A stretch of DNA of 64,000 nt from an uncultured Verrucomicrobiota bacterium (GCA_902495005.1 CABUVL010000001.1:248001-312000); one strand, 5' to 3'; shown: positions 42,882 to 55,021, counted from the first letter of the stretch. The notes: generated by a model from the sequence alone, not told the origin. Made by a program: numbers and translations.

Positions 42882-43700
42882 ATGTATCAGCATTTTTTTG
42901 GTTTTAATGGTCACCCTTTTGATATTACACCGGACCCGAGTTTCCTGTATTTAAGCCCCGTGCATGAGGAGGCTTTAACGCATTTGCGTTACGGATTGGA
43001 GCATCGCAAGGGCTTCCTAGTGGTGACGGGTGAAGTCGGATGTGGCAAGACATTATTGTGTCGCACCTTGGTTCAATCTTTGGATGAGTCGGTTTTTGAA
43101 AGTGCATGGCTGTATTCCAGTCACATGTCTACGGAACAATTGATTCGTTGCATCTTAAAAGAATTGGGGGTGCCTGCGTCAAAATTGCCGGACTCGGATC
43201 ATTTAGATGTCCTCAATGAATTCCTTTTGTCGAAGATTAAGAAGGGTAAAGAAATTTTGCTGATTATTGATGAGGCGCAGAATTTGTCTTACGAATTGCT
43301 GGAATCAATTCGACTCTTGTCCAACTTAGAAACCGAACAACGTAAGTTACTTCAAATTTTACTCGTTGGCCAACCAGAATTTAAAGTTAAATTGAATCAG
43401 GCGCAACTGCGTCAGTTGAAACAGCGTATTCTGGTCTACTATGAATTAACACCTTTGGACTTAGAGGCCACGCAACATTACATTCAATTTCGCATTAATC
43501 GAGTCGCCAAGCAGGCGGGGTGCCCGCAATTCGGTAAAAGTGTGGTTAAATGCATTTATAAGTACTCGAAAGGCATTCCTAGAATCATCAATCATGTGTG
43601 TGATAAGGCCTTAATGTCCGCTTATGTCCGTTTGTCCAGTACCATCGAGAAGCAAGATGTAAAACGTGCAATTGAAGATATAGAACGATTGACTGTTTAA
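42882..43700 (+). CDS. ExeA/GspA-like AAA ATPase
   Basis: The 272-residue ATPase begins MYQHFFGFNGHPFDITPDP, the typical ExeA start, then Walker A GEVGCGKT (50-57), Walker B LLIIDEAQNLS (126-136), QILLVGQPEF and GIPRIINHVCDKALM. ExeA with ExeB helps assemble type II secretion or pilus-type machines by acting on peptidoglycan. The usual C-terminal peptidoglycan-binding part is absent, leaving the ATPase alone. Two GspB-like genes follow. Confidence 0.9.
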   Translation: MYQHFFGFNGHPFDITPDPSFLYLSPVHEEALTHLRYGLEHRKGFLVVTGEVGCGKTLLCRTLVQSLDESVFESAWLYSSHMSTEQLIRCILKELGVPASKLPDSDHLDVLNEFLLSKIKKGKEILLIIDEAQNLSYELLESIRLLSNLETEQRKLLQILLVGQPEFKVKLNQAQLRQLKQRILVYYELTPLDLEATQHYIQFRINRVAKQAGCPQFGKSVVKCIYKYSKGIPRIINHVCDKALMSAYVRLSSTIEKQDVKRAIEDIERLTV

Positions 43701-43702
43701 TT

Positions 43703-44815
43703 ATGAGCAGGCTACTTAAAAACTTGCAAAAGGCACAAGAAGAAAAAGTTCGTTCAATTCCCATGAACGGACAGCCAAGTTTTGTCGTTCCGCTTAAGTA
43801 CTTGACCAAAAAACGCGTATCGTTGGCAAAGGTGATTGTCTTGTCGGGTATTATTGTAATTGTGCTTGGAGCGACTTATCTTTTGACACAACGACGTATT
43901 GGAAATCATAAAGATGAGCCTGTGACGCAGAATGCTAGGAAGCTCCACATTGCCATTGATGCGCAACCGGTCTTTTTACAGATATCAGCAACTCCAGCGA
44001 AATTAAATGGAAGGAAGCCCTTAAATATTAACTTGACTTCTAATAAAATTGCGGAGGAGGACATCGTCAAATTGAAAGATGAGCAAACGTTGGATTTCGC
44101 TTGTTATAACACAGGGAGGCCCTCATTCACGGCAAATTCGAAAGTGTCAAGTTCCTTCAGTGCCTATTTAATGAATGCCGTAAAGGATGGTATCCTGAAT
44201 GGATTTAATTACTTGCAAATAAAGCAATCAGTGCTCACGGCGCGTTTGTCGATTGCGTTGAAAAACTTGCAAAATTTAAAGCGATATATTGCTTACCATC
44301 AGTGCTTAGAGAAGTTTTACAATCAGGGATCGCGATTGTCATTTAAATCTAACTGGTGGCCATGGTTGAAGAATTGTTGCAGTGAAATAACTGGGCAAGT
44401 CGACCTGTCCCTCCGAGAGATGTCGTTATCTGTCGCGACGGCACAACAAAGGCTGCTTGATGAGAAGCTAAACCCTCATACAGAGTTGGCAGAAACGCCA
44501 TCTTCGGATATTGAGGTTATTGTGGCGGAGGACAGTACGGAACCTGCTCTCAAGGTCACCATCCATCAGAATGATCAGTCCATTGACCAGGCGCACTTGG
44601 ATTCCATTTACAAGATTTTGAATCAAATTAAAATTTACAGTGTTCGTGTGGATAGGACGGGATCGAGGGTGAATTTAAATGGACAGATTTGTTATCCTCA
44701 TACGTTGATATCTGAAAACCCGAAAGTTAAATTTATGGGAGTGGACAAAAGTGAACTTATTTTTTGCGATGAATACAAACAAGAGTTTAGAAAAAAAATT
44801 GACAACAACGACTAA
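43703..44815 (+). CDS. Membrane protein with GspB-like C-terminal domain (first of pair)
   Basis: A 370-residue protein 2 nt after the ExeA-like gene. It has a short cytoplasmic tail, one transmembrane helix (about 42-63) and a long periplasmic region. The middle section (about 150-240) is helical. The last 75 residues resemble the GspB/ExeB domain: IKIYSVRVDRTGSRVNLNGQ, then LIFCDEYKQEFRKKI. ExeB-type proteins bind the secretin. The sequence is otherwise unfamiliar, and the assignment relies on context. Confidence 0.6.
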   Translation: MSRLLKNLQKAQEEKVRSIPMNGQPSFVVPLKYLTKKRVSLAKVIVLSGIIVIVLGATYLLTQRRIGNHKDEPVTQNARKLHIAIDAQPVFLQISATPAKLNGRKPLNINLTSNKIAEEDIVKLKDEQTLDFACYNTGRPSFTANSKVSSSFSAYLMNAVKDGILNGFNYLQIKQSVLTARLSIALKNLQNLKRYIAYHQCLEKFYNQGSRLSFKSNWWPWLKNCCSEITGQVDLSLREMSLSVATAQQRLLDEKLNPHTELAETPSSDIEVIVAEDSTEPALKVTIHQNDQSIDQAHLDSIYKILNQIKIYSVRVDRTGSRVNLNGQICYPHTLISENPKVKFMGVDKSELIFCDEYKQEFRKKIDNND

Positions 44816-45563
44816 GAAAGCCGTAAAACAACGCTCTCAAGTAGAGCAAGTTTTGCCTCAAGTAAGTTTTATGGATGAAAGGGACGAAAGCCACGCTAAC
44901 TCCGATCAGACTTATTTCCGCAAGTGCTCAGTAAGAAATTTAATGATAACGGCCTTATGCTTGGGGGCTGTTTACGTCGCTTGCTTACTGGGGAAGTCTT
45001 TTGTGCAAACTAAGACTCAAGAGCCGGTTCAAGTGGTGGAGACGGTGAGTGAGCCTGTGGAGAAGCCCTTAAAGGCGCCGGAATTTTTAGCGATAAATAC
45101 GGAAGAAACGTCGGACAAAGTGGATGAACCGCTCGCATCAACGGGAGACACAGCGCTTGAACAGAAGGCAGTTGCGCCGATAGCCGCATCCGATTTATTG
45201 GCCGATTTGGATGCGAAAATGATACGCGATAGTTTTGATACGCAGGAAGAAAATTTTATAGAATCACAGATCGGCGAAGAATTTTCACACCGTCCAGATC
45301 AATTATTTCAGAGCAATAAGCCTTACAAACCGAACGAAATGCTGGTGAGTGCCGCCTCTATCCGCAGTTGGATTTATCATCAACACATACAGGGGGTAGC
45401 TTATAAGGGCTTTGACAGTTGCATGATTATTAATTCAAAAGTTTTTCACATTGGAGATGTGGTCAATACCGAGTTGAATGTCGTATGGACAGACATTGAT
45501 CCTGCGGAGAAGAAGCTGTACTTTGAAGATGAATCGGGTAATTCCTATGTGGCTAATTATTAG
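44769..45563 (+). CDS. Membrane protein with GspB-like C-terminal domain (second of pair)
   Basis: From ATG 44769 the protein has 264 residues. It has one transmembrane helix (LMITALCLGAVYVACLLG), an acidic, Pro-rich, probably flexible linker, and a C-terminal domain VSAASIRSWIYHQHIQGVAY followed by MIINSKVFHIGDVV and LYFEDESGNSYVANY. This matches the GspB pattern (I.GV.y.....s.viln...v..GD.v....v..I......l...g). It overlaps the previous gene by 47 nt. GTG 44751 is an alternative start. Confidence 0.65.
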   Translation: MNTNKSLEKKLTTTTKKAVKQRSQVEQVLPQVSFMDERDESHANSDQTYFRKCSVRNLMITALCLGAVYVACLLGKSFVQTKTQEPVQVVETVSEPVEKPLKAPEFLAINTEETSDKVDEPLASTGDTALEQKAVAPIAASDLLADLDAKMIRDSFDTQEENFIESQIGEEFSHRPDQLFQSNKPYKPNEMLVSAASIRSWIYHQHIQGVAYKGFDSCMIINSKVFHIGDVVNTELNVVWTDIDPAEKKLYFEDESGNSYVANY

Positions 45564-46015
45564 TGCCACAAGTTGTTATCGCTTCATTGTTAGTGGCTTG
45601 TTGGAGATTTTTGCGGCGGCAATTAGCTGGATGTCCGTTTGCATCCATCGGTGAAATAACCACGACGGCTCCCTCCACGAAAGGCTTATCCACATTGGTA
45701 ATTTTTGTTGAAATAACAAACTGGCAATCGTGGATTGACTTGTATTGTAGAGGTGACCGTTAATCAATGTGCATTGATTTGCAGGTTTCATTGGCATTTG
45801 ACTAATTTAATTTGCAAGTTGATTTACATGCTTCAGCAAGGTGACGCTTGTTATTGCGATAGAAACGCTTAAAAGCACATCTTCTGGCGCTTATTTTCAC
45901 GTACTTTTTTATTTTGTGCTCAACTGGTGCTTATGAGAAGGGACGCAAGTGGCCATTTGAAAAGGGGTGCAATTCATCATGGACATAAAACATCGTTTAT
46001 GTTTGTTTTTATGAA
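45564..46015. other. Intergenic spacer before lgt
   Basis: 452 bases. A frame at 45563-45763 shows no motif and is probably spurious. TTATCCACA at 45686-45694 is a perfect DnaA-box match, but single. Directly before lgt, ACATAAA (45983-45989) pairs with TTTATGT (45996-46002), followed by TTGTTTTT; this could be an AT-rich terminator or attenuator. No Shine-Dalgarno precedes lgt. Confidence 0.5.
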
Positions 46016-46831
46016 ATGAATTATTGGGTACATCATTTGGATCCATTTATCTTGAGGTTCCCAGCTGGCTGTCCCATTGAGGGGATTCGATGGTACGGTT
46101 GTGCTTACTTTTTGGGCTTTTGGTGCGCGTTGCTGTTGTTGAAAGTTTACGCAAATGCCAGAAAAATTGTGTTGTCGCGCGAGCAACAAGGCAGCTTGTT
46201 GTTTTATCTCTTATGTGGAATTTTGCTGGGTGGCAGGTTGGGTTACGTGTGCTTGTACGATATGCATTATTATTGGCAGCAGCCTCAGCAAATTTTGGCT
46301 TTTTGGCGCGGTGGCATGTCCAGTCACGGCGGGTTCATAGGCGTCTATTTGGCCGTTTTGTTATTTGCCAAAAAGTATCAATTTAACGTTTGGTCCATGA
46401 CAGATTTGGTCGTGAGCTTGGTCCCTATTGGCATTTTTTTGGGACGTTTGGCTAACTTTGTCAATGCGGAAGTTGGGGGCCGCATTACGGAACTCCCTTG
46501 GGCGGTGATATTCCCTTATGACTCTTCTCCGCGACATCCGTCGCAGTTGTACGAAGCGGCAGGCGAGGGCTTGGGACTGCTCCTGTGGACGCAAATAAGA
46601 ATTTGGAGCTCACATTGTACACAAAAATGCCCGGGGCGCTTAACGGGAGAGTGCTTAATTTATTACAGCGCTATGCGTATTTTTTTAGAATGCTTTAGGG
46701 AGCCGGATGCTCCGCTCATTATGAACATGACACGCGGGCAATTTTATTCAGTTTTTTTGCTTATAGTTGGGCTGTTACTTGTGGTAAAATCGAAGCGTCG
46801 GGTGAAAGGACACAATGTTTTTGAGGATTAA
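46016..46831 (+). CDS. lgt: Prolipoprotein diacylglyceryl transferase
   Basis: This 271-residue membrane enzyme adds diacylglycerol to the lipobox cysteine of prolipoproteins. It has IRWYGCAYFLGF, GGRLGYV, the essential SSHGGFIG, the Lgt signature GRLANFVNAEVGGR, RHPSQLYEA and FLECFREPD. Several lipoproteins in this window (efflux channel, BamD-like, flagellar-operon lipoprotein) would be its substrates. The gene overlaps nfeD by 17 nt. Confidence 0.96.
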   Translation: MNYWVHHLDPFILRFPAGCPIEGIRWYGCAYFLGFWCALLLLKVYANARKIVLSREQQGSLLFYLLCGILLGGRLGYVCLYDMHYYWQQPQQILAFWRGGMSSHGGFIGVYLAVLLFAKKYQFNVWSMTDLVVSLVPIGIFLGRLANFVNAEVGGRITELPWAVIFPYDSSPRHPSQLYEAAGEGLGLLLWTQIRIWSSHCTQKCPGRLTGECLIYYSAMRIFLECFREPDAPLIMNMTRGQFYSVFLLIVGLLLVVKSKRRVKGHNVFED

Positions 46832-48191
46832 ACGCTTATGTATTTTTAGTATTATTGCGATCGTGGCAGGCGCATCGTTTGGGTCTGACAAGGTGCTGTG
46901 CATTCCCATCAATGGCATTATCGACTACACGCAGGAGTGTATTGTGCGTCGTGGCTTGAAAATGGCGGACAAGTTAAAGTGTGCGGGCGTTATATTAGAA
47001 GTTCAGACACCGGGTGGCAATTTAAAAAACACATTGACGATTTTGCAGTTACTGGAACGCTATCAAGCTAAAAAAGTTGCGTTCGTGAATACGGAGGCCC
47101 TATCCGCTGGATCGTTGATTGCCATCGCCTGTGATGAAATTTATTTGCATCCTTCCGCGGTGATTGGGGCGGCCGCCGTTGTGGATGCCCAAGGCGGTAC
47201 CTTGAGCCCGATGTTGCAGAAAAAAACCGACAGTTATGTCTTGGGGGTATTACGTTCATTAAAAAATAATTCTCCACGGCGCTATCAGGTCCAAAGGGCC
47301 ATGATGGAGGTCGATTATGAGTTTGAGTTAGAGGGCAAGCTGATAAAACCGAAGGGAGAACTGTTAACTTTAACGGCGAAGGAAGCTTGTGTGTCTTACG
47401 GAGACCCGGCGCAAGCTTTGTTGGGGAATGGAATGGCCGCCTCGTTGGAGGAAGTCGGCAAAATAGTTTTTAATGAGGCTGCAGAATTGATCCCATTGCG
47501 TTTGTTGGGCTTTGAAAAATTGGCAAAATACTTGGTCCCATGTGCCGCTTTTTTTGCGCCACTTGGTTTCTTGTGCCTGCTGATTGAATTTAAGACTCCC
47601 GGTTTTGGTTTGTTCGGACTGATGGGGATCATTTGCCTGTTGTTCCCTTTATTTGCCAATGTCTTGGCCGGGTTTGCGGGCTCGGAGGTCTTTATTCTAT
47701 TAATTATTGGGACATTTTGTGTGGTATTGGATTGTCTGTGTGGGACGCTGGTTCTCAGTTGCTTGGGCTTATTATTTATTTTAGGAAGCTTGTGGTGGGC
47801 AAATGTGGACGTTTGGTCCAGTGAAAGCCTTTCGTGGGCGATGTTATTGTCTCCGCTCAAACATTTTTTCTATCTCGGCATTTTGTTTGCAATTGGTTTT
47901 GTTTTTCTTTGGAAGCGTGGGTACTTAAAGGCAGGATTTCGACACATTCAATTGTTCAAGCGCATGGATGAAGTGGCTTGCTCAGCCGAAAAATGGGTGG
48001 GACGAGAAGCGTTGGTTGTCAATCCATTACGTCCACACGGGACCATTTGTATCGATCACAAGATCTTGGAAGCCTATACCTTGGAACCCATCATCCCAGC
48101 GGGCGAACGTGTGCAGGTGGTCGCCTATAAAAATTTGTCCTATCAGGTGATCCGCCGTAAAAAGGAGAATGATGCGGCCGTTAATCGTTAG
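46815..48191 (+). CDS. NfeD-family membrane-bound serine protease
   Basis: A 458-residue protein with a signal peptide (1-23), a ClpP/SppA-like protease domain (about 26-225) with nucleophile Ser97 in EALSAGSLIAIACDEIYLHP and probable Lys136/137 in LQKKTDSY, four to five transmembrane segments (about 245-375), and a C-terminal NfeD OB-fold domain (GREALVVNPLRPHGTICID). Long NfeD proteins usually pair with a stomatin-like partner, which is not seen here. The 3' end overlaps ybgC (opposite strand) by 11 nt. Confidence 0.88.
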   Translation: MFLRIKRLCIFSIIAIVAGASFGSDKVLCIPINGIIDYTQECIVRRGLKMADKLKCAGVILEVQTPGGNLKNTLTILQLLERYQAKKVAFVNTEALSAGSLIAIACDEIYLHPSAVIGAAAVVDAQGGTLSPMLQKKTDSYVLGVLRSLKNNSPRRYQVQRAMMEVDYEFELEGKLIKPKGELLTLTAKEACVSYGDPAQALLGNGMAASLEEVGKIVFNEAAELIPLRLLGFEKLAKYLVPCAAFFAPLGFLCLLIEFKTPGFGLFGLMGIICLLFPLFANVLAGFAGSEVFILLIIGTFCVVLDCLCGTLVLSCLGLLFILGSLWWANVDVWSSESLSWAMLLSPLKHFFYLGILFAIGFVFLWKRGYLKAGFRHIQLFKRMDEVACSAEKWVGREALVVNPLRPHGTICIDHKILEAYTLEPIIPAGERVQVVAYKNLSYQVIRRKKENDAAVNR

Positions 48192-48582
48192 TGGATAAGG
48201 CCTGTAAAAAGAATTCGGGCGGTCGAATGAGTTTCCTATCTTTGTTGAGGAAGACGTGTGTGGTAAATCCTTCGGCGACGCATGTCGTCTCTCTCCACAG
48301 CGAGTAAGTTAAGTTAAAACGGGCTCGGTAATTATTCTCCTGGGCTTGCAGCTCAATTTTAATAATATCGTCAAAAAAAGTGGGGGATTTGTACTGCAAT
48401 TGTGCCGTGACAACGGGCAAAAAAAAGCCTTCCTTCTCCATGGTCTTGTAATCGAAACCGAGCGAACGTAGCCATTCTACGCGAGCGAGTTCTAACCATA
48501 CAAAATAACGACTGTGGTGCACAATTCCCATCGCGTCTGTTTCGGCATACCGCACCCGTATGGAGGTTTCAAATGAATGCAT
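48181..48582 (-). CDS. ybgC: Acyl-CoA thioesterase, YbgC type
   Basis: From ATG 48582 the protein has 133 residues in a hot-dog fold. It carries RVRYAETDAMGIVHHSRYFVWLELARVEWLR, with the catalytic Asp17-region and HH.RY motif, as in YbgC/4-hydroxybenzoyl-CoA thioesterases. It hydrolyses acyl-CoA or acyl-ACP and is often linked to the envelope Tol-Pal genes, which are not here. The start overlaps the atpC TGA by one base (TGATG); TTG 48585 is an alternative. It sits at the end of the ATP synthase operon. Confidence 0.9.
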   Translation of the reverse strand: MHSFETSIRVRYAETDAMGIVHHSRYFVWLELARVEWLRSLGFDYKTMEKEGFFLPVVTAQLQYKSPTFFDDIIKIELQAQENNYRARFNLTYSLWRETTCVAEGFTTHVFLNKDRKLIRPPEFFLQALSTND

Positions 48583-48998
48583 CAACGTTTGATTTTTTTT
48601 GTAAGTTGTTGCGCGAGTTGGAATCGGAATACCTTGTCTAGCCGTTCAATTTCTTCAGTGTTGGAAGATTGCTCCTTTTGCGCTTTTTCAAGGGCCTCTT
48701 GGGCACGTTTGACCGCGGCGTCAATGGAGCTCTCATCTAAAACTTGTACATCGATGGCGGCCTCCGTCATCAGAACCAGTTGATTTTGATGGAGACGGAA
48801 GAATCCGGTGTCGATCGCCATAGAGGTCGATTTGCCCCCTTGTTTGTACACGATGGCGCCGGGCTCAAGAATTCCGATGATGGGCAAGTGATCTTCTAAA
48901 ATTTCTATCTCTCCCAAGGCTGTAGGCAAAATAACCGAATCTACATTTTCTGTAAAAATCAGTTTTTCTGGTACAACAATTTTTAATAAAAATCCCAT
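48582..48998 (-). CDS. atpC: ATP synthase epsilon subunit
   Basis: This 138-residue protein has the normal beta-sandwich (FLLKIVVPEKLIFTENVDSVILPTALGEIEILEDHLPIIGIL) and the C-terminal helical hairpin (SIDAAVKRAQEALEKAQ). It couples rotor and catalytic head and can inhibit ATP hydrolysis. It begins 4 nt after atpD. Confidence 0.94.
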   Translation of the reverse strand: MGFLLKIVVPEKLIFTENVDSVILPTALGEIEILEDHLPIIGILEPGAIVYKQGGKSTSMAIDTGFFRLHQNQLVLMTEAAIDVQVLDESSIDAAVKRAQEALEKAQKEQSSNTEEIERLDKVFRFQLAQQLTKKIKR

Positions 48999-49002
48999 GC
49001 GC

Positions 49003-51316
<2,314 letters not shown>

Positions 51317-51321
51317 TTATT

Positions 51322-52854
51322 TTACGCTTTTGTTTGTTGCCAGTTGTTGAATATTTGTTCCAATTGAGCGGCTAATTCGTCGGTTAACTGTTTACTCTTG
51401 TGCAGCTGCTCCATCCAATCTTTTTGCAAGTTGTTAAAGTGATCACTCAATTGAACGAGCGTATCGGAAATTGATTCCACTGCGATTTTGTCAAAGTACC
51501 CCTTGTTAATTGCCCAGAGAATGGCCACTTGAAATTCAACACTGCGCGATTGATGCACGCCTTGTTTGAGAATTTCTATGATGCGTTTGCCGCGTTCCAA
51601 TTGATGCCGCGTTTGAGCGTCCAAGTCGGATCCAAATTGTGTAAAGGCCTGAAGCTCTTGATATTGAGCCATTTCTAGCTTTAATTGGCCGGCAACTTTT
51701 TTCAGCGCCTTAATTTGTGCAGAGGAACCTACCCGTGAAACGGAAATTCCCACAGAAATGGCCGGCCGAATGTCTTGATAAAATAGATCAGTTTCAAGAA
51801 ATAATTGCCCGTCGGTGATTGAAATGACGTTGGTTGGAATGTAAGCCGAAACATCGCCCGCCTGAGTTTCAATAATGGGCAATGCGGTGAGTGACCCATT
51901 TCCGTAGGCTTCGTTCAAGCGCGCAGAACGTTCCAGCAAACGAGAGTGTAAATAAAACACGTCGCCCGGAAACGCTTCACGTCCGGAAGGCCTTTTTAAA
52001 ATGAGAGAAATTTGACGGTAGGCGACCGCATGTTTCGACAAATCGTCGTACACGATAAGCGCATCCATGCCATTCCGCATAAAATACTCTCCCATGGCGG
52101 TGCCGGCATACGGGGCAATGTACTGATTGGCCGCATTGTCAGATGCCGAAGCGCAGACAATAATGGTGTACTCTAAGGCGCCGTGTTCTTCTAAGGTCTT
52201 GAGTGTTCGGGCGATCGTCGCATTTTTTTGCCCAATGGCCACATAAATGGAATAAACGGGGCGAAAATCTGCTTCGCCGCTGGCCAGACCTTTTCGATTT
52301 AATTCAGCTTGGTGTAAGATGGCATCAATGGCCAAAGTTGTTTTACCGACGGATCGGTCTCCGATAATGAGTTCCCGTTGACCACGACCAATCGGAAACA
52401 TGGCATCTACCGCAAGAATACCCGTTTGTAAAGGTTGGTTGACGGACTGACGGGCAATAATCCCCGGCGCAATCCTTTCGACGGGATAATGTTCTGACGC
52501 ATCGATGAGGCCCTTGCCGTCAATTGGATTTCCCAATGCGTCTACGACACGGCCTAAAAGTGCTTTTCCGACGGGAACCGACAATAGCCGTCCTGTCGTC
52601 TTGCATTCATCTCCCACCTTGAGGGAGCTCGTGTCGCCCAAGAGCACAACGCCCACTTCATCTTCTTCGAGGTTAAACGCAATGCCGTACACATTGTTGG
52701 GGAATGCAATCATTTCGTTGGACATTACATCCGAAAGGCCTTCTACCTTTGCAACAGAATCGGCGAGCGATATAATTTTGCCAACGTTTGAACAGAGGGT
52801 TGTTTTTTCAAATTTTTCAATGACCTCTTTTATCTCTGAAAGAATTGCTGTCAT
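51322..52854 (-). CDS. atpA: ATP synthase alpha subunit
   Basis: The 510-residue subunit has the non-catalytic Walker [60 protein letters not shown] and the C-terminal [13 protein letters not shown]. It starts in a 4-nt overlap with atpH (ATGA). All family motifs are intact. Confidence 0.97.
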   Translation of the reverse strand: MTAILSEIKEVIEKFEKTTLCSNVGKIISLADSVAKVEGLSDVMSNEMIAFPNNVYGIAFNLEEDEVGVVLLGDTSSLKVGDECKTTGRLLSVPVGKALLGRVVDALGNPIDGKGLIDASEHYPVERIAPGIIARQSVNQPLQTGILAVDAMFPIGRGQRELIIGDRSVGKTTLAIDAILHQAELNRKGLASGEADFRPVYSIYVAIGQKNATIARTLKTLEEHGALEYTIIVCASASDNAANQYIAPYAGTAMGEYFMRNGMDALIVYDDLSKHAVAYRQISLILKRPSGREAFPGDVFYLHSRLLERSARLNEAYGNGSLTALPIIETQAGDVSAYIPTNVISITDGQLFLETDLFYQDIRPAISVGISVSRVGSSAQIKALKKVAGQLKLEMAQYQELQAFTQFGSDLDAQTRHQLERGKRIIEILKQGVHQSRSVEFQVAILWAINKGYFDKIAVESISDTLVQLSDHFNNLQKDWMEQLHKSKQLTDELAAQLEQIFNNWQQTKA

Positions 52855-53231
52855 ACGTTTTTAAATGTTTGCATTAATTTGTATAATTGGCCCCGGATCG
52901 TTTGATCCCAAACCCAATCCTCATGCCGAATTTTCAGGCCACCAATGAGTTGAGGATTTTCTTGATAAAGTAACTTGTAGTTTAATTCTGGAAATATAGA
53001 TTCAATGGATACACCTTCCAGTGAGCCAGAATATTCCACGTGTAGGCAACGCCGCTCATACGACTTGCAAAGACAGTGGTAGTAATAATCCAGTAACTCT
53101 TTGAAAGAGCGTTGCCAATGATCTCGTAAAATTTTTATTACACAGCTTACGGTGTCTAAACACGGCTCATTCTTTTCTGTAAAAGAATTTTCTGCGAGCT
53201 GTGCAATTAGAACCTTGTGCTTTCTTTCCAT
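52851..53231 (-). CDS. atpH: ATP synthase delta subunit, unusually short
   Basis: This protein has 126 residues; the usual delta subunit has about 175-185. The C-terminal part [33 protein letters not shown] matches the delta/OSCP C-terminal domain that meets the b subunit. The N-terminal six-helix domain, which binds the alpha subunits, is only about 75 residues and is poorly recognisable. Position between atpF and atpA confirms identity. No frameshift or upstream in-frame coding was seen: atpF ends only 2 nt before ATG. Confidence 0.85.
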   Translation of the reverse strand: MERKHKVLIAQLAENSFTEKNEPCLDTVSCVIKILRDHWQRSFKELLDYYYHCLCKSYERRCLHVEYSGSLEGVSIESIFPELNYKLLYQENPQLIGGLKIRHEDWVWDQTIRGQLYKLMQTFKNV

Positions 53232-53233
53232 AA

Positions 53234-53797
53234 TTACTTTGCTTGTTCCTTTTTTAACGCTTCTAACGCTTGTCGGTTAAGCGAACGTTTTACGTCGTCG
53301 GTTAAGGAATTTTGTAAGATACGTTCTGTGGTCGAAATTACGAGTTGGGCGATTTCTTCACGTGCCTCGGACATCATTTGTGATCGTTCCAAATCCAGAG
53401 AATTACGCGCTTGTGAGAACATTTGTTCAATTTTTTGTTCACTTACTTTCTTTTGCTCTTGCAGGTAACGTTCACCCTCTTTTTTTGTTTTTTCGATCAA
53501 TTTTTCGGCCTCTGATTGAGCTTGTTTGACAATCTTGAGTCGTTCTTGCTCGGAAGCGGCCATTTGTGCTTTCATCGTTTCTGCGTACTGCAGACCTTCT
53601 GAAATCTTTTTTTGCCGTTCGTCAATTGTTTTTAGTACAGGTTTCAGGGCAAAACGGTAGAGAAGGTAAGTGACCAAGGCGAAATTTACGATTTGGGCAA
53701 ACAGTAAATCTCCACGAACACCGAATGTATCCATTAAGCGGGTCAAACCTGACATCTCTGCCGCAGGTTCCGAAATATCTGCTATAAAATTGAACAT
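53234..53797 (-). CDS. atpF: ATP synthase b subunit
   Basis: The 187-residue stator stalk has one N-terminal membrane helix ([23 protein letters not shown]) and a long charged coiled coil (about 55-160: [21 protein letters not shown], then [19 protein letters not shown]). It anchors the head to the a subunit through delta. A 33-nt gap follows atpE. Confidence 0.95.
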   Translation of the reverse strand: MFNFIADISEPAAEMSGLTRLMDTFGVRGDLLFAQIVNFALVTYLLYRFALKPVLKTIDERQKKISEGLQYAETMKAQMAASEQERLKIVKQAQSEAEKLIEKTKKEGERYLQEQKKVSEQKIEQMFSQARNSLDLERSQMMSEAREEIAQLVISTTERILQNSLTDDVKRSLNRQALEALKKEQAK

Positions 53798-53830
53798 GAC
53801 AATCGCGTTGGATACCCGAGTGAGTTAATT

Positions 53831-54061
53831 TTAGGCTTGGAATAAGAATAAAGCGTAAAAAGCAACCGCTTCTGCTAAGGCCATTCCTAAGATCGATTGG
53901 ACGAGAATTTTACCCGAAGCATTCGGATTGCGTCCGACCATTTCTACCGCTTTCATGCCGACAAATGCAACACCCAGGGCTGCGCCTAAGCAACCTAAAG
54001 CGGAAGTTAATCCACGTCCGATATCACCTGTAATTTGTGCTATTTGAATAATATCCATCAT
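53831..54061 (-). CDS. atpE: ATP synthase c subunit
   Basis: The 76-residue hairpin of two membrane helices has the polar loop AVEMVGRNPNASGKI and the ion-binding Glu64 in MALAEAVAFYALF. The residues needed for Na+ binding (Gln in helix 1 and Ser/Thr after the Glu) are not present, so proton coupling is expected. It begins 76 nt after atpB, a spacing common for the highly expressed c gene. Confidence 0.96.
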   Translation of the reverse strand: MMDIIQIAQITGDIGRGLTSALGCLGAALGVAFVGMKAVEMVGRNPNASGKILVQSILGMALAEAVAFYALFLFQA

Positions 54062-54137
54062 AATTTTATCCTTATCAGAGGTTCGATAAATTGAAATTTA
54101 TTGTACGAGTTTTCTGATTGAAAGCAAGTTAATTTTT

Positions 54138-54983
54138 TTAGGAATCCTCGTCGTGATTGCATATGAGTCCAATGTAAACGGCTGTTAGAAGCGTAAATAC
54201 GAAGGCTTGAATCGCGCCAATGAGTATTTCTAAAAAATAAAAAGGAACGGGTAAAAGGAATTTTGTCCACGGGCTCAAGGCCATGATGTTGCTGATGAGG
54301 TTTTCTCCGCCAAATACGTTACCGTAAAGCCGAAAAGATAGGGAAACGAGGCGGAATAAGGTAGAAATACATTCGATAAATCCGACCCCCAAGAAAACAA
54401 CAAAGAGAAAGCTGTAAATGCCAAAAGACACCTCATTGCGTTTGGCTTTGTTTCCAAACATGTGTACGATGGCGCCTTTGATCCCCGTAAACTTAATGAT
54501 GCAGTAAGCCCAGGCTGCGAAGGAGATGATTGATAACGCCAATGGTGCGTTGAGATCTGCATTGGAGGGCCTAAAGAAGTATAGAAAGTGATTTCCGTGA
54601 TTCATGCCTATGGTTGTGACACCCGGCAAAAGACTGCTCCAATTGTGAATAAGAATGTAAATGAAAAATCCAATTAATAGCGGAAAAATTGTTTTGGTGG
54701 CTTTATGCCCGACAATGGGTTCTACAACGCCGTAAATGCCTTCGATAAAGCTTTCTATGATGGCTTGACCGCGACTGGGGTTTAAGCGAGGAGTCCCGAC
54801 CATCCAACGGATACCCACGATAATGGCCAATGAAATAATCCAGGTGTACAGCATGCCATTGGTGACGGGAAAATGCCCAAGAGAAAATAGTACATACGCT
54901 TTTGGGCTTACCGCTGTTTGGGCATGTACTGGGCAAAAACCGACCGTGTACATTATCACAAAATAAGCCAACCTCATAATCAT
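54138..54983 (-). CDS. atpB: ATP synthase a subunit
   Basis: The 281-residue membrane subunit has the usual proton-channel helices: the essential-Arg region FRLVSLSFRLYGNVFGGENL and the C-terminal AIQAFVFTLLTAVYIGLICNHDED. It forms the two half-channels for protons. atpB is the first gene of the operon, and no atpI precedes it. A second ATG lies two codons on (MIMRLA). Confidence 0.96.
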   Translation of the reverse strand: MIMRLAYFVIMYTVGFCPVHAQTAVSPKAYVLFSLGHFPVTNGMLYTWIISLAIIVGIRWMVGTPRLNPSRGQAIIESFIEGIYGVVEPIVGHKATKTIFPLLIGFFIYILIHNWSSLLPGVTTIGMNHGNHFLYFFRPSNADLNAPLALSIISFAAWAYCIIKFTGIKGAIVHMFGNKAKRNEVSFGIYSFLFVVFLGVGFIECISTLFRLVSLSFRLYGNVFGGENLISNIMALSPWTKFLLPVPFYFLEILIGAIQAFVFTLLTAVYIGLICNHDEDS

Positions 54984-54991
54984 AGACTGTT

Positions 54992-55021
54992 ATAATAACT
55001 TAATTTTGCTGAAAAAGTTAA
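54992..55021 (-). promoter_or_regulatory. Possible promoter of the ATP synthase operon
   Basis: On the minus strand TTAACT (55021-55016) is 18 nt from TATTAT (54997-54992). ATG 54983 begins 8 nt beyond the -10 box, so the transcript would start at or within two bases of the start codon. No Shine-Dalgarno is visible. The same arrangement is seen at ndk, prfB and the peroxiredoxin gene. Confidence 0.45.

Noticed and set aside
45686..45694. Perfect DnaA box TTATCCACA, with a second at 58197-58205, as possible origin sites
   Set aside because: Each is single, they are 12.5 kb apart, no dnaA, dnaN or box cluster is nearby, and chance alone explains about one such match.
45563..45763. A 66-codon frame right after the GspB-like gene
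   Set aside because: Starts within the stop region, has no ribosome-binding site and no recognisable sequence.
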